DNA of 64,000 nt from Bicyclus anynana (taxonomy: Eukaryota > Arthropoda > Insecta > Lepidoptera > Nymphalidae), in contig NC_069084.1 of NCBI RefSeq assembly GCF_947172395.1, positions 7,751,107-7,815,106 of the forward strand, given 5' to 3'. The translations under genes were made by a program, and so were the position numbers. Below are positions 24,583 through 37,059 of this stretch, in pieces (positions within the stretch are counted from its first letter, which is position 1; each line of letters opens with the position of its first letter). Under the pieces are notes generated by a model. The model had not been told where the DNA came from. It was given only the letters and a program-made list of their open reading frames with translations, and did not search any database.

Positions 24583-24811
24583 AAATTAAATGAAATGAGA
24601 TTAAGAAAAAGATAAAGTCACAATTACTTAAATTAAATTAAATGAAATTACAAATAAAAAGGAAAAAATAACACCAATAGTCATAATTACCAAATTAAAT
24701 TAAAAAATGAAAATAAAATAAAGTTACACTTGCAATACAATATACAAGAAATTCATTATTTTTACAATTAACATTTTTACAATTATTATTTTAATAGTTC
24801 TTTGACATTAT
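24583..24811. other. AT-rich spacer after the gap
   Basis: Low-complexity AT-rich sequence (repeated TTAAATTAAA and AAATGAAAT). No feature. Confidence 0.5.
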
Positions 24812-27800
24812 ACTGCGCAGATATAACACAGCTAGGATATGTTTTTTGTACACTGCGCAACTATACGCCTCGTGTTCACAGCGGATTCGATGTTTGGTGC
24901 AAACTATACCTATAATTTTCAGTAGGTATATAGCTATTAACAGGCTGCCATCCCATGCATATTTGATACATCCATTGGCCCAATCGGAATACGTAATTCA
25001 CTGCCGTAAATACTAACGTTTTATATTGACGCTGATTCAAATTTCAGGAAAATCTTCAGCCGATCAAAACCAATGATGCATCAAGTACGGTACGAAACGA
25101 AATACGTAATTCACTGCCGCAAATACTGAATTTTTATATTGACGGCGATTGAAAACGATTAAAAGCATGATGCATCAAGTAGGATGCGAAATGTCCGTCA
25201 CTGATTTTGTTGGGCTATTCTCAGACTAAGGGTGCGTTCTCATTATGTCGTTACAATTTATTTACCGTAGGACGAATCATCTCTAACTGTTCTCGTTGGC
25301 TCGTGGGGACAGTACCTAGTAGATCGATATTAACTTCCAATTGCTCGAATAGTAACTTCCAATACCTAAATGTCTTCACTTGCGTATTTCCTCAAATGTA
25401 TAAATGGAACTTTTCGTCCGTAAAGTAATGGAAAAAAGAAAAGAGAAAAGATAGCTCTTGTGTCATGGGCTAACAGCCTGTGATAGCCAATCGTAACACA
25501 TTTAATGAAGGCTATTAGCCTCATTTTATGAAGGTTAGAAAAAGTTTGCCTTTGTTCTTACTAAGGGTAAGTAAATAGTAGCCAAATATGGAGTTTGGAC
25601 TGTGGTGGCATTTGGAAGGTAGCAGGTTTTATTTAAATAATCGAAGTGCTAAAGTTACTCAAAGTTAAGCGGAATATATTTATTTCGTTAAAATTTGTTC
25701 GTCCAATTTTTTTTGTCCTGTTAAATATTTGGTACGAGTACTTAATACTATTTAAGGTATAAGCACATGTTAATAATAAGGTTAACATTTACCTTATTTA
25801 ATCTTTATAACATTGTATTTTGATACATCAGATGTCATTGATTTCAGTCTCCAAACTGTTTGGATCGTGCCGCGATGCAAGAACCAGCTCATGACTAAGG
25901 GCCCCGTATGGGTTTTGAAACTAGTCGGGCATACTCCGACCTAATATCACGTGAGTTTTAGCCGTGTTTCATAATCAATTAATATGAATAACACTCACGA
26001 TAGTTTAAATACTAATTATATTATTCAATATCTAATTCTCTGTTTCATATTATGTGTAATGTAACCTTTGTTAACCCCAAATGTGAAAATGTAATTGCAA
26101 TTGCGTTACACCGTATAATAAAATCAGAAATATTTGAACCAATAAATAACACGGTGTAAACCTCAAATTGCACACCGTTGCGGTCTCGTCCAATTATAAT
26201 TTACTTATTTATTGTCTACATTTTAGGTAAAACATCACAAACCACTATCGCTTACAATTATTTATTCAAGACTAGCCGACGCCCGCGGTTTACCCGCGTA
26301 GTTCCCACAGAGATAAAATACAATATGACACTCACAAATAACGTGGCTTTCTATTAGTAAAGGAATTTTCAAAATCGGTTTTGTACATGCAGAGATTACC
26401 TCATCACATATTTAAACCTAACCACAGAAAACATATGTACGCGCAGTTTAAGCAGTTTATGTTCTGGATTAATACTTACAAGAACTCGTATAAAAATTGT
26501 TTAGACAGGTACTTACTATTCCGACCATGCAAAATGGCCAAAGTGATTACAAATGAAGGTGCAAGCCACAGTGTAACAATCACGCAGTTCGGTAACATCT
26601 TCGTTCGTAGTGACTACCTAACTTACTGATTTGTGACTTATTTTACCATTTCGCTAGACGCTACAAATTGATATTTGAATCAAAATATTTAATAAAATAA
26701 TATGAAGCAACACAAAGTTTACCAAGACATTATTATATAATTCCCATGATGTGTTTATTAGTAAATAATTACTACACTTATATTGATTTATAATGTAGTT
26801 AAAATTTATTATTTTAGTTAGTGTAAGTGATTGTAAATAAACCTAATAAATAAATAAACAAATGAAAATAAAAAAGAGCCTCAATTGGTATATTTTGATT
26901 AGCTTGGGGTTGCTAAGACCACCTTTCGACTCTATTGCCATATTATTGTCACCGAAGACACGCAAGCTTACCAAGTCCTATGAAATGTCAAAAATTGGAT
27001 TTTAGTCAGATTCCAAAATTTACACTTTACCTAAAATCAACTATTAAAAAAACAATGCGGAAAACTTCGGGTAGTGTTTCAGGATCTAGGACACGGTCTT
27101 AGAATAATAACGTGGATAAACGGTATGATTGCTATTCTCTACTATACTTGGAATATTAAACCGGTGTTCTGTTCTTTCTCCACTACAAAGGAGAGAAATA
27201 TTGCGACGGGAATATAAGATGACACCATTGAGGTAAATATGTTTTATATGTGGATTGCACGTTGGTATTCGCTTACGAGATTTTGTATAGCGCTTGCATA
27301 CATACAATAGCTAAAATCTGAGACGCTATGTTGGATTGAATTTAAAAACTTTCATGACATTTGTCCACACAGATCTGTACGATTATTCAAATTTATCGAA
27401 AAGCAGCTTACTTATTGAAATATACATTCCATTATGTAAGCTGCTATAGGCAACTAGGCTCTTTTTGCATTTTTAGTGCATATATTTTGTAATGAATAAA
27501 AAAAATATTATAATATTCTGTAACAACTGATTGCGTCAGGAACTCTTTTATATTTGATATTTTATTTAAATTATAGTCTTTGGACAAAGAACAAAACATT
27601 TATTAACTACCATACTACTGATTCTTGCAGAATAGATATAGAAACATATTCAAAATCAAGTAGTAACCTTTTCGGACAATTCCAGGCGGCATATTTGCTA
27701 TCGGGCGCACCAAAGTCTGCAAGATGTCTTAGAAAACGCCCCACCACCATGGTTCGCTACATACAATGATTTTGTTGGACTCGCCATGAATACATAATTA

Positions 27801-29637
27801 TACTTATGATAGTATGGTCATGAATAAATATTTTGTTCCTGGAACTATTAATCACAGTAATAATAATCACAAAATATTATAAAGGCGAAAGTGTATGTGT
27901 GTGTGTTTGTTTGGTCCTCCTTTGCGCTGCGGCTACTGAAGCGATTTGGCTGAAATTTGGAATTAAAATAGATTTTACTCTGGATTAACACATAGCTACT
28001 TTTCATCCCGGAAATATCCATGGTTCCCGCGGGATTTGAAAAGCTGAATTCCACGCGGACGAGATCGCGGGCGTCCCCTAGTACTAAATACAAGTATTAC
28101 AGACATTTTTGATCTAAAATATAGACATGAACAACACAAATTTCCATATAAATAACCTCTGATATATTCGTTGGTGGCTGTCGCGACAGATGTTTCTCGT
28201 TCGCCAGCCCCGTCGGAGCGATTCTTCAGGCCACTGCACTTGATATCATTGAGCCCAAATATAAAAGATGTGGGGCAAAAACTGTTGCAAACCTTTTACG
28301 GAACTGTCTATATACGGGGGCTTTTGATGTTACAACGAGAGTACACTGAATTTATTTTCAATAGTACCTAGTACAAGCAGTAGGTAAAAGATATTTCTAT
28401 AGTGATATATCATACAGACATGATATTTCTGTTTATTCAAAGATGCCTACTAACCAGATATTTTTAACAACAAATATAGTCTTCAAGTGATGTTTGTAAT
28501 TGTGCCCAACAAGCACTATATCTTTAGCAGCAGAAGCAGAAAAATGACCCTTAGAAATATATTTTAATGTAACTTAGAGTTTTCTAGATTTTTCTTTACT
28601 TTAGTCTTAGAAATTACTTATTACCAAATATTAGAATTCTAGACCATAAGAGAATAGATTTTGATCACCTTGCGAATGTTATATATTTTTTTCGGATTTT
28701 TCAAAATTTTCTATCTTGAATCAGTTTTTTCAATGCAAACTATTACGCATTAAATTACAAATGTACTATAGTACTATTTTTGTAAATAATTTGTTATTTG
28801 TTTTGGTAGACATAGGTGGACCTTTGAATACAATAATTAGTTTTTTTTTCTTCCGCGAAAATAAAATATAACTTGGTCATTCTAGCGATTTTTGGAAAAT
28901 TATTCAAATTAGTTTGACAATTAGGTGGTGAATCTACCATTTGCGATGTATCCATTAATTACGGAACACCCTGTATGTATCGATTTGAAAGATTTGAATT
29001 TGCAGACCTGAGAATATATACATTTGAATACATTTAAACTTGTATGTGTTTAATACTTGATGTTCCATATAACTATAAATATATATGGAAAATCCAGTAA
29101 CATCAAGTTCACAGAAGTAGATGCATAGACCTACTTCTGTGGGATTTTATCGTTTAAATTTTTGTATAATAACATGGTTTTGTAAAACATTTGTCTGACT
29201 ATTGCAAGGCCACTGTGATGACTAAACGATGTCATAAAACAGCAGTCACCTTATAGAATCGACATCAAACAAATAAATATAACACCATTAAAGTCACAGT
29301 TACAGTTTTTACGAATGAAAAGGCCGGATTCCGACCCAGCTGGTTCCGTCCGCTGGCGTCGGAACAATCCCTCAGTCCACCGCTTCGGATGTTATTCGGC
29401 AAACGGACAGTGCGCTTACAAAACTACTGCGTTATTTTTACGAGCAGCTTCGTTTTCCTACCAAGTTACTGTTGTTGTAAACTGTTGATTTTTCAATTAT
29501 ACTTCACATTTGTAGTTTTCCACAATCTACTTTTATACGCCTACAGCAGGGGCAAGCCATTATACTATTCTAATGGGCACTAAGTTTATCGGGTTTTTAT
29601 AGAATATTTTCAGCTGTAAAAATCAGGTGGTACCTGG
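24812..29637 (+). repeat. Large direct duplication, copy 2
   Basis: From ACTGCGCAGATATAAC the sequence follows copy 1, without its two large insertions and with its own extra piece at about 28679-28980, which ends ACGGAACACCCTGTATGTAT like a transposon end. No gene is recognised. Nearby short frames differ between copies by stops or indels. Confidence 0.9.
27870..28081 (+). mobile_element. Helitron family B, intact (copy 2)
   Basis: AAATATTATAAAGGCGAAAG to CGCGGGCGTCCCCTAG. It is the uninterrupted counterpart of the split element in copy 1. Confidence 0.8.
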
Positions 29638-29700
29638 ACTATTACAGCTGAAGATCAGCGTTGCATGCCCTTTCCTTTTAAGGATATGCTGAGCTTTTTA

Positions 29701-29749
29701 TGGTTGATACCAATCAATACCCATGCAGGGTATTGATTGGTATCAACCA
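29701..29749. repeat. Perfect 22-bp hairpin, 5-nt loop
   Basis: Arms 29701-29722 and 29728-29749 are exact reverse complements (TGGTTGATACCAATCAAT... and its complement) around ATGCA. It could be a transposon end or a replication-born palindrome. No poly-T run follows. Confidence 0.9.
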
Positions 29750-31076
29750 GAACAATTTTTGAAATGTTGCATAACGTTTATTTTTTTTACGTTATATAGG
29801 CGAGCGCTCGGCTGGAATCATGCTTGACAGTAAGCGATAATGCAGCCTATGGTGGAACGCGCTTGCCTTGAAAATGCCTATAAATATATTTTCTTTTTTT
29901 TTGGGAATAGCCTGCGTAGACAAAAAGATTTTTAATCGATTAAATCTACTTGGTTAATAAATTCAATCGAAGTATATTACAATGCTCGGTGATCAACCTC
30001 AGAATAATGCTAGCCTTCCACCATCTGAAACTGATCGTGTTTTGGTCGTAATCTGCATGATGTCATGCACATCGCGGCCAACACATGATCAGTATTATTG
30101 GACGTCAAGCCGTTAACGCTGCAGGCATGTAAGCTTACAGGATGGTGAGTCGCTAGCATAATGCGACGCGACATTTTCTTAGGAGTATCAAAGAACACAC
30201 TGGAAGATGCCATACATAAGAAGGGCATACCGGTGCATGCTCCGATAAACTGACGTTTGCTCACGGCATCGCAGAGGATTTTTCTTTTTACTTTGTATTG
30301 AATCCACAAAGGCAAATTTAAAATAATATGTTTACACACAAACATATAGTTTTAAATTTCCATTTAACAGCCCTAAAATGTACTTTATACGACACTAACA
30401 ATTTATTATATATCTTGAAAAATAATTACTTTTGCCTTTTCAATGCCCAATACATTAACGTATGTCTATGAATTTGGACAAGAAAATGTAACAAAGAAAG
30501 TGAAAGATACTTTCGTATAAAAAATAAACTATAGTTTTGGTATTTGTAAAGAGTAACAATTACCGCCAACTTATCAAATCTACACAAAATTAACACATTT
30601 ATATTACGGTATTAAGTTTTGTAATCAAACTTTTCTAGTTAATATTTGTATAGAATAAATTAACTCACACAACTTTGGTGGAAGCATCAAAGTAAAGATG
30701 AAAGGGATAGTGGTTTGGCTTGGTGACAAATATCCGGTGATCCTTCACGCCGGATATTCGAAGCCACAGTTTAACTATTACAGTTAATACTAAAAATACA
30801 CGCTCACTGTATTTCTAAATCGAAGTCAAAATTTATTTATTTCTCAGTTTACAAGCACTTACTTTGGAAACGTCAGGATAAGATGTTTGATATTACGAAT
30901 GCAAAAGTTTTTATGTACCTATGTACAAAATTATTTGTCAATCAATCCCGGTACATTTGTCAATCAATTGTTGCTATGGTGATAAGTCGAAAACTTAAAC
31001 ACGTCGTGGTCAATGTAGTATGTAGGTGTTAGGTACTAAGCTACATGACGGAATAGTGGGCGTTATTTTTTTTTCA
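29750..31076. other. Unassigned stretch with a palindrome and a LINE tail fragment
   Basis: No gene supported. An imperfect palindrome lies at about 30029-30092 (ACTGATCGTGTTTTGG / CCAACACATGATCAGT). An inverted fragment of the LINE 3' end described at 31077-33525 lies at about 30825-30878 (CAGTTTACAAGCACTT). A 111-codon frame on the minus strand at 30010-30345 has no motif I recognise. Confidence 0.45.
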
Positions 31077-31089
31077 GTGGGCGTTATTT

Positions 31090-31644
31090 TCCAATAGCAA
31101 CCAATGGTTCAAGTATAGGCCGATAACTGAAGGTAAATTAGAGCGATTTAAAAGCATAATTTCTTCAAAAATTCCAAGTCTTTCATTTGAAAATAGTCAC
31201 CCAGACAGGCTATTTGGTACACTGTTCAAGACAATAGACAAAGAGTTTTGTAAAATTTTTAACTTTAAACGTATTAATGTTACTCAAAAATTAAAGTTTA
31301 GCGAATGGGCTACTGTAGGCATTTACAAAAGTAGAGACAGATTGTACGAGTTGTACGAGGAGAAACAGTATAATCAAACGCGAACATATTTAGAACATGT
31401 AAAAAACTATTCAAAAATTTTCAAACGTGTTTGTATTCTTGCAAAATCATTACACATCAAAGATAGAATAATAAAATCTGAAAACAAGGTACAAACAACC
31501 TGGAACTTAATTAATAAAGAATCAGGCAAAATTAGACCACGTGATATGAGTTTTGAATTAATTGTCAATGATAAAAAGATAAACACCGATAACGAGGTTG
31601 TTAATGCCTTTGAAGACTTTTTCAGAATGTTCCTATCTTGTTAA
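31090..31644 (+). pseudogene. LINE ORF2 fragment upstream of the frameshift
   Basis: An open frame that is the linker between the missing endonuclease and the reverse transcriptase (for example WNLINKESGKIRPRD). It has no start of its own: the element is truncated at its 5' end. It stops within the overlap with the next frame, where a one-base loss shifts the reading frame. Non-functional as it stands. Confidence 0.8.
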
Positions 31645-33305
31645 CAGATTCACTGGACTCTTCTGCTACGGAAGCCCAGAGGATATTAAGAGGCCATGTT
31701 AAAGAGTGCAACGTTCTTTTTGAATTTCATCATATAACTGTATCAGACATTAAAAAAACTTTTAAACTGTTAAAGTTAAAAAGAACTGGAGACATGTGGG
31801 GCATGTCAGTGAAAGTAATATCTAACATCATTGATGTCATTGCTCCCCACTTAGCTATTATTTTTAATGAATGCGTGGATTTGGGTATCTTTCCGAACCT
31901 AATGAAACATGGCAAACTGTTACCACTTTTTAAATCAGGTGACAAAACTGATGTTAATAATTATAGACCAATTACAATACTGCCAACACTTAGTAAGGTT
32001 TTTGAAAAAATCATTTTAAATCAACTTTTAAGTCATTTTAATTTAAATAATTTATTTCACCCTGAACAGTATGGTTTTACTAAAGGTCGCAGTACAACTG
32101 ATGCAGGTGCTAAACTTTTAAAACATATATATGATGCATGGGAAAATGCTAAGAATGCTATTGGTGTATTTTGTGATTTGTCCAAAGCATTCGATTGTGT
32201 TGACCATAACATTCTTTTACTTAAGTTAAGCCACTATGGCATAAAAAGTGATGCACTTGATCTCATCGCCTCTTATCTTAGTGATAGAACACAAAAGGTA
32301 TGCATAAATGATTCAAAGTCTCGCGGTTTTTCTAACACAATGGGCGTCCCACAGGGTTCAATTCTGGGTCCTTTTCTATTCCTAGTGTACATAAACGATT
32401 TACCACACCATGTTAGCGGCATCTGTGAGATAGTACTGTTTGCTGACGACACATCCCTAATTTTTAAGAGTGACAGAAGTAAAGATAATTCCGACGATGT
32501 AAACCGTGCCATATCGCATGTGTCGCATTGGTTCACTGTTAACAACTTACTTTTAAATGCAAAGAAAACTAAATGTATTGAGTTTTCATTACCAAATGTT
32601 ATAAAATTAGATAAGTCTATAATGATCAATGGTGAAACACTAGAAATAGAGAATTCCACAGTTTTCCTGGGAGTGACCTTGGATTCTAAACTTCAGTGGG
32701 GTGCTCATATAGAAAAACTGTCAGGTAAACTCAGCTCAGCTGCTTTTGCAGTGAGAAAAATAAGACAGTTTACTGATGTTGATACAGCTAGACTTGTTTA
32801 TTTTGCGTACTTTCACAGCGTAATGTCTTACGGTATTTTGTTGTGGGGCAAGGCTGCTGATATACATTCTATATTTGTACTTCAAAAAAGAGCAATTCGA
32901 GCAATATATCAACTAAAATCACGCGAGTCCCTTCGTCAAAAGTTTAAAGAAATAGGCATTTTAACAGTAGCCTGTCAGTATATATATAACAGTATAGTTT
33001 ATGTGAGACAAAATATTAATTTGTACAAACGAAAAGGAGATCTAAACCCACGTCTTACTAGACACGGGCATAAGTTAGTTATTTCTGCATATCGTCTCCA
33101 AAGAGTTAAAAAATCTTTTGTGGGTTTGGGTGTACTCTTCTATAACAAGATCCCCAAGACTGTGATGGACTTGCCAATGCACAACTTTAAGCAATGTGTT
33201 AAAAAACATTTACTTAGTCAAGGTTACTACACTATTGATGAGTTCCTTAACGACAAAGGTGCTTGGAGGCCATTGGATCAGCTTCCACCTTCACACAGGA
33301 AATAA
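31638..33305 (+). CDS. LINE reverse transcriptase, 555 codons open
   Basis: The frame encodes the catalytic part of a non-LTR retrotransposon ORF2, which copies its RNA into DNA at a nicked target. Motifs in order: NNYRPITILPTLSKVFEKI (107-125), QYGFTKGRSTTDAG (144-157), motif A CDLSKAFDCVD (179-189, catalytic D180), motif B GVPQGSILGP (236-245), motif C FADD (268-271), motif D-like NNLLLNAKKTKC (302-313) and FLGVTLDSKLQWG (343-355). The C-terminal part ends near YYTIDEFLNDKGAW. The ATG at 31638 is only the first Met after a frameshift; the real ORF2 started upstream. All catalytic residues are present, yet the endonuclease is missing, so the copy cannot move alone. Confidence 0.9.
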   Translation: MLTDSLDSSATEAQRILRGHVKECNVLFEFHHITVSDIKKTFKLLKLKRTGDMWGMSVKVISNIIDVIAPHLAIIFNECVDLGIFPNLMKHGKLLPLFKSGDKTDVNNYRPITILPTLSKVFEKIILNQLLSHFNLNNLFHPEQYGFTKGRSTTDAGAKLLKHIYDAWENAKNAIGVFCDLSKAFDCVDHNILLLKLSHYGIKSDALDLIASYLSDRTQKVCINDSKSRGFSNTMGVPQGSILGPFLFLVYINDLPHHVSGICEIVLFADDTSLIFKSDRSKDNSDDVNRAISHVSHWFTVNNLLLNAKKTKCIEFSLPNVIKLDKSIMINGETLEIENSTVFLGVTLDSKLQWGAHIEKLSGKLSSAAFAVRKIRQFTDVDTARLVYFAYFHSVMSYGILLWGKAADIHSIFVLQKRAIRAIYQLKSRESLRQKFKEIGILTVACQYIYNSIVYVRQNINLYKRKGDLNPRLTRHGHKLVISAYRLQRVKKSFVGLGVLFYNKIPKTVMDLPMHNFKQCVKKHLLSQGYYTIDEFLNDKGAWRPLDQLPPSHRK

Positions 33306-33525
33306 AACTATAAGAAATTGTAATTTAATTGTTATCAAATGTAAATTGTAATACTGTATGACTTTTTCAAAAGAGCAACTGTTGAGTTTCTTGCCGGTAT
33401 CTTCTCAGCAGAACCTGCCTTCCGAACCGGTGGTAGAATCTTTACAAATAGTCAACTGACGTGTCAAAAGTGCTTGTAAACTGAGCCTACTTGAAATAAA
33501 TGAATTTTGAATTTTGAATTTGAAT

Positions 33526-33630
33526 TTTTTTCATTTTTTACAAGTTAACCCTTGATTACAATCTTACCTGATGGTAAATAATGATGCAATCTAAGATAGA
33601 AGCGGACTTACTTGTAAGGATGCGTTACGG
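33526..33630 (-). mobile_element. SINE-2 3' fragment, reverse, abutting the LINE
   Basis: The inverted SINE-2 tail (TTTACAAGTTAACCCTTGAT...GATGCAATCTAAGATAGAAG) follows the LINE 3' end directly. The LINE appears to sit next to the A tail of the SINE. Confidence 0.75.
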
Positions 33631-34221
33631 ACGCCGTCAAACTTAACCTTTATTCGTCAAAAAACAACCAGGTTAAAACCTTTCCTACCAGTAAGATCAA
33701 GAAATATTTAAATGATTAGTGTGTCCTTGCAATGTAGGTACTTCTAAAACCAGATTTATATTTGTATGATGTGTAGTGACGTGACATAATCAGCGTGACA
33801 TCAGAACATAATCGGTATCATACATTTTATATGGCAACGTTTACACTTGTGTGTTGTGACATGTCGTGATGGCTCAAAAATCACAAATCGGGACTCGTCA
33901 GACAAATGTAAATCCGGCTTTACACCGGGTAAGTACAAGTTCAAGACGTCAGTTTGTATTACAGCGGAGTTTGTGTAATAAAACTTTTCTTGTTAAAATG
34001 TGTCTTGCGACTAAATTAACACGCGCCAAGTTTCCGCGCGTTTCGACAAGCTAAAATTAAAACCGTGCTTCGTATTTTTAGACGATTTGAAATATTCTTT
34101 AACCTACCTTTATTTTTAATGCTCTTAATCCTATATCTAAACCATATTAGCAAATATTATGGCATATGGGTATCTATGTTACAAAAATATTATCAAAAAC
34201 TCATAATGCTTTGCACTGATT
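33631..34221. other. Unassigned stretch
   Basis: No gene, RNA or repeat recognised. Confidence 0.45.
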
Positions 34222-34232
34222 AACCTCAACTT

Positions 34233-34542
34233 AGTGATAGCCCAGCGGATATGACCTCTGCCTCTGATTCCGGAGGGTGTGGGTTCGAATTCAGTCTGCG
34301 GCATGCACCTCCAACTTTTCAGTTGTGTGCATTTTAAGAAATTAAATATCACGTGTCTCTAACGGTGAAGGAAAACATCGTGAGGAAACCTGCATACCAG
34401 AGAATTTTCTCAATTCTCTGTGTGTGTGAAGTCTGCAAATCTGCATCGGGCCAGCGTGGACTATTGCCCATGGCCTAACCCCTGTCATTCTGAGAGGAGA
34501 CTCGAGCTCAGCAGTGAGCCGAATATGGGTTGATAACGAACG
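34233..34542 (+). mobile_element. SINE-1, full copy with target-site duplication
   Basis: A-box-like GTGATAGCCCAGCGG, B box GGGTTCGAATTC (one base changed) and the SINE-1 3' end GAATATGGGTTGATAACG. AACCTCAACTT repeats at 34222-34232 and 34543-34553, marking the insertion. Confidence 0.88.
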
Positions 34543-34553
34543 AACCTCAACTT

Positions 34554-35053
34554 TGGCACAAAATACTGCTACATCTAATTGTTATTTTGATTATATTCTG
34601 AAATTTATTATGAGGATTTCGAACATTTTAACCCTACAATAATCAAAACATTATACTTTGGTTTGTTTAAATACCTAAATGTAATGAATAAACAGATAAT
34701 ATAGCAAGACGTTTGTTCTTTATGACGTAGAACGTAGATGCTACATATTCGTAGCACTTCTACGAGTTTCAAATACACCACTATCTCTCTCTGTTTGACA
34801 CGATACTTCAAAATGAGAAAGATAGCGGTGAATTTGAAACTCGTACTTGCGAGTCATACGAAAAAAAGTTAGATAATAGCTGTGCAGCTCTATAAAACTG
34901 AGAACGAATAATTGGAGCTACGTAGTTACTAAATAAGTAGCCCTCACTTATTTAGTGCGTATTTTCAGTGATAATAAGATATTTAATATCTTTTTATTTA
35001 ATTTTATTATTGAACATTGTAGATTCATACGAAATAGAAAAGTAAAAAAAAAC
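34554..35053. other. Spacer with a 35-bp inverted repeat
   Basis: Arms 34761-34795 and 34811-34845 (TACGAGTTTCAAAT... and ...ATTTGAAACTCGTA) pair with a few mismatches. No gene. It may be a small MITE-like hairpin. Confidence 0.55.
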
Positions 35054-35360
35054 CGTGATAGCCCGGTGGATATGACCACTGCCTCCGTATCCGGAGGTTG
35101 TGGGGTCGAATCCGGCGCATGCACCTCCAACTTTTCAGTTGTGTGCATTTTAAGAAATTAAATATCACGTGTCTCAAACGGTAAAGAAAAAACATCGTGA
35201 GGAAACCTGCATACCAGAGAATTTTCTTAATTCTCTGCGTGTGTGAAGTCTGCTAATCCGCATTGGGCCAGCGTGGTGGACTAAAGGCCTCTCATTCTGA
35301 GAGGAGACTCGAGCTCAGCAGTGAGCTGAATATGGATTGATAATGATGATGATGATGAGA
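35054..35360 (+). mobile_element. SINE-1 copy with (GAT)n tail
   Basis: GTGATAGCCCGGTGGATATG, then a B box GGTCGAATCCGG lacking one base, and the full SINE-1 3' body to GAATATGGATTGATAATGATG with a short GAT repeat. Confidence 0.85.
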
Positions 35361-35739
35361 AAAATAAATCAAGTATTTGTTAAATAATATATTTGTTTTA
35401 ATACTCGTGTTTAATGTTAAATTATAAACAACAAATTTATAAATAAAATGGTAGGTACACTAAATCCCTGGTTAACTTTGTAATATATACTCGTATCTAG
35501 TGCAACAGTTTTCCGCGCCAACGAACTAGCAAATGGCAGGCAGGGTCACCGCGCGGCCAGTAAACTGGACACTTTATAATACTTACTGATGAAAATATTG
35601 CTGTTGAAAATTGACGTAGGTATATAGGAACGTAGTAACGTGGGTACCGACATACGCATCGAATTAAAAACTTCTTCGTTTTTTCGTTAGTTAAAAATAT
35701 GCTACACCTCGAAGTACCCTTTTATTTTACAAAACACAC

Positions 35740-36200
35740 GCGACTTCGTCCGCGTGGAAATCAATGTAAACCCTCAAGACATATTTCACCACTTTAGAGT
35801 TTGAATTTTAAAAATTTTTGTATCCCATTATATTTCGTATTTTTTTTTTATGATTTATGAACAAATTTTGAAACTGTAACTCTAAAAATTAAGGACTTCC
35901 CATACAAACTTTCACCCCCTATTTCACCCCTTCTCATTTTATTTTCGCAATAAAAAGTACACTATAACCTTCTCCGTATTATGGTCTTAAACCGTGCCAA
36001 GTTTCATTTAAAATCATTAAGTAGTTTCAGCGTGATGTCCGAATAACAAAAAAATACAGATACACAGACAGACACAAAAAAACTAAAAAAATATATTTTT
36101 AGCTTCAGTATCGATTATATAATGCCCAACAAAAATTTTCAAAATATCTTCAATGTACAGAATGTTCAAAATGTACAGAATTCGTATTATAAGTATAGAT
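35740..36200 (-). mobile_element. Helitron family E, reverse
   Basis: On the + strand it starts with the inverted 3' block CGCGACTTCGTCCGCGTGG and ends at the inverted 5' end ATTATAAGTATAGAT. In reverse the body reads CATCACGCTGAAACTAC and GGCACGGTTTAAGACCATAA, and matches 60700-60935. The terminal CTAG is lost. A second inverted 5' end (TATTATAAGTATAGAT) lies at about 36304-36319. Confidence 0.7.
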
Positions 36201-36319
36201 TCTAGATGGCGCTGGCGTCCGTTATGCCACGGTAACATTTGTTGTTACAAATGGTATAAGTAAAATCTCAAATTGCGAATAAATGTATAGAATTAGACCA
36301 GTTTATTATAAGTATAGAT

Positions 36320-37059
36320 ATGGTGTAACCAACGTTTAAATTATATCATTACTAATCATTACTAACAAAGATAATTTGCCATAGTTCCTTCGACTAATGA
36401 TCCTTTATCCTCTCCAATTAAGTTAAGTGCTTGTGATAGAAATGAGTGGGATAAAAGTTCAACGGGTAATGATTGAACATAGAACTACTTACACGAAAGT
36501 AGGTCACAAAAAATTTTAAGTATTGAAAATTAAAATGCATCTGGAGTAAATAATAAATAAAATATGACTGGGGAGTTCACGCTCGGCTAAGCGAAAAGCT
36601 CTTTAGAACACGCTGTCGCTGCTTCACCAGCATTTTTTGTTTACATCTTTTGTACTTCGTTGCGTTCTCAACCGATGGAAAGTAAAAGATGGAAAGCTTT
36701 TTCTTTTTTTTAAAGAATATTTGCATAAGTATCTTTTTTAATCCTCGACAGAAAAAGAGGGGTGTTATAAGTTTGACGTCGGTCTGTCTGTTTGTGTGTG
36801 TTTGTCTGTCTTCCAAGTCGTTGGAAAGAATGTGTTAGAAGGGGGTAAGGTCAAACAAATTTGCTCTCGGCATGAATTCAACCCCTTTGTTGTAAAGCTT
36901 ATGAGGCTCCGTTCTTTTTACTCCCCCCTGATATTAGCTACTTATTACAGAGCCTTGAATGATGACTTGTCTTTCATGCATTGCAGTAATTTTCTAGTCG
37001 AAGACTTCCTTTTTGGGAGGGGTTCTTCGACTAGCCGTGATAGCCCTTGAGTTCCAAGC
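36320..37059. other. Unassigned stretch
   Basis: No gene. A block at about 36560-36640 (ATAAAATATGAC...TTCACGCTCGGC) has a decayed relative at about 37655-37740, so part of this is an old dispersed repeat. Confidence 0.4.

Larger units (their letters stand above)
31077..33525 (+). mobile_element. Non-LTR retrotransposon (LINE), 5'-truncated
   Basis: The coding part starts mid-protein at about 31090, lacks the endonuclease domain, and runs into a complete reverse transcriptase and C-terminal region. The 3' UTR ends GTGCTTGTAAACTGAGCC, then GAAATAAATGAATTTTG and (GAATTTT)n. Fragments of this 3' end occur at 30825-30878, 43472-43530 and 47167-47250. A duplicated GTGGGCGTTATTTT flanks the 5' junction. 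Clade most likely within the Jockey/CR1 group; not resolved. Confidence 0.88.

Noticed and set aside
30010..30345. 111-codon frame on the minus strand
   Set aside because: It spans an imperfect palindrome and shows no domain that I recognise; there is no promoter or splice support.
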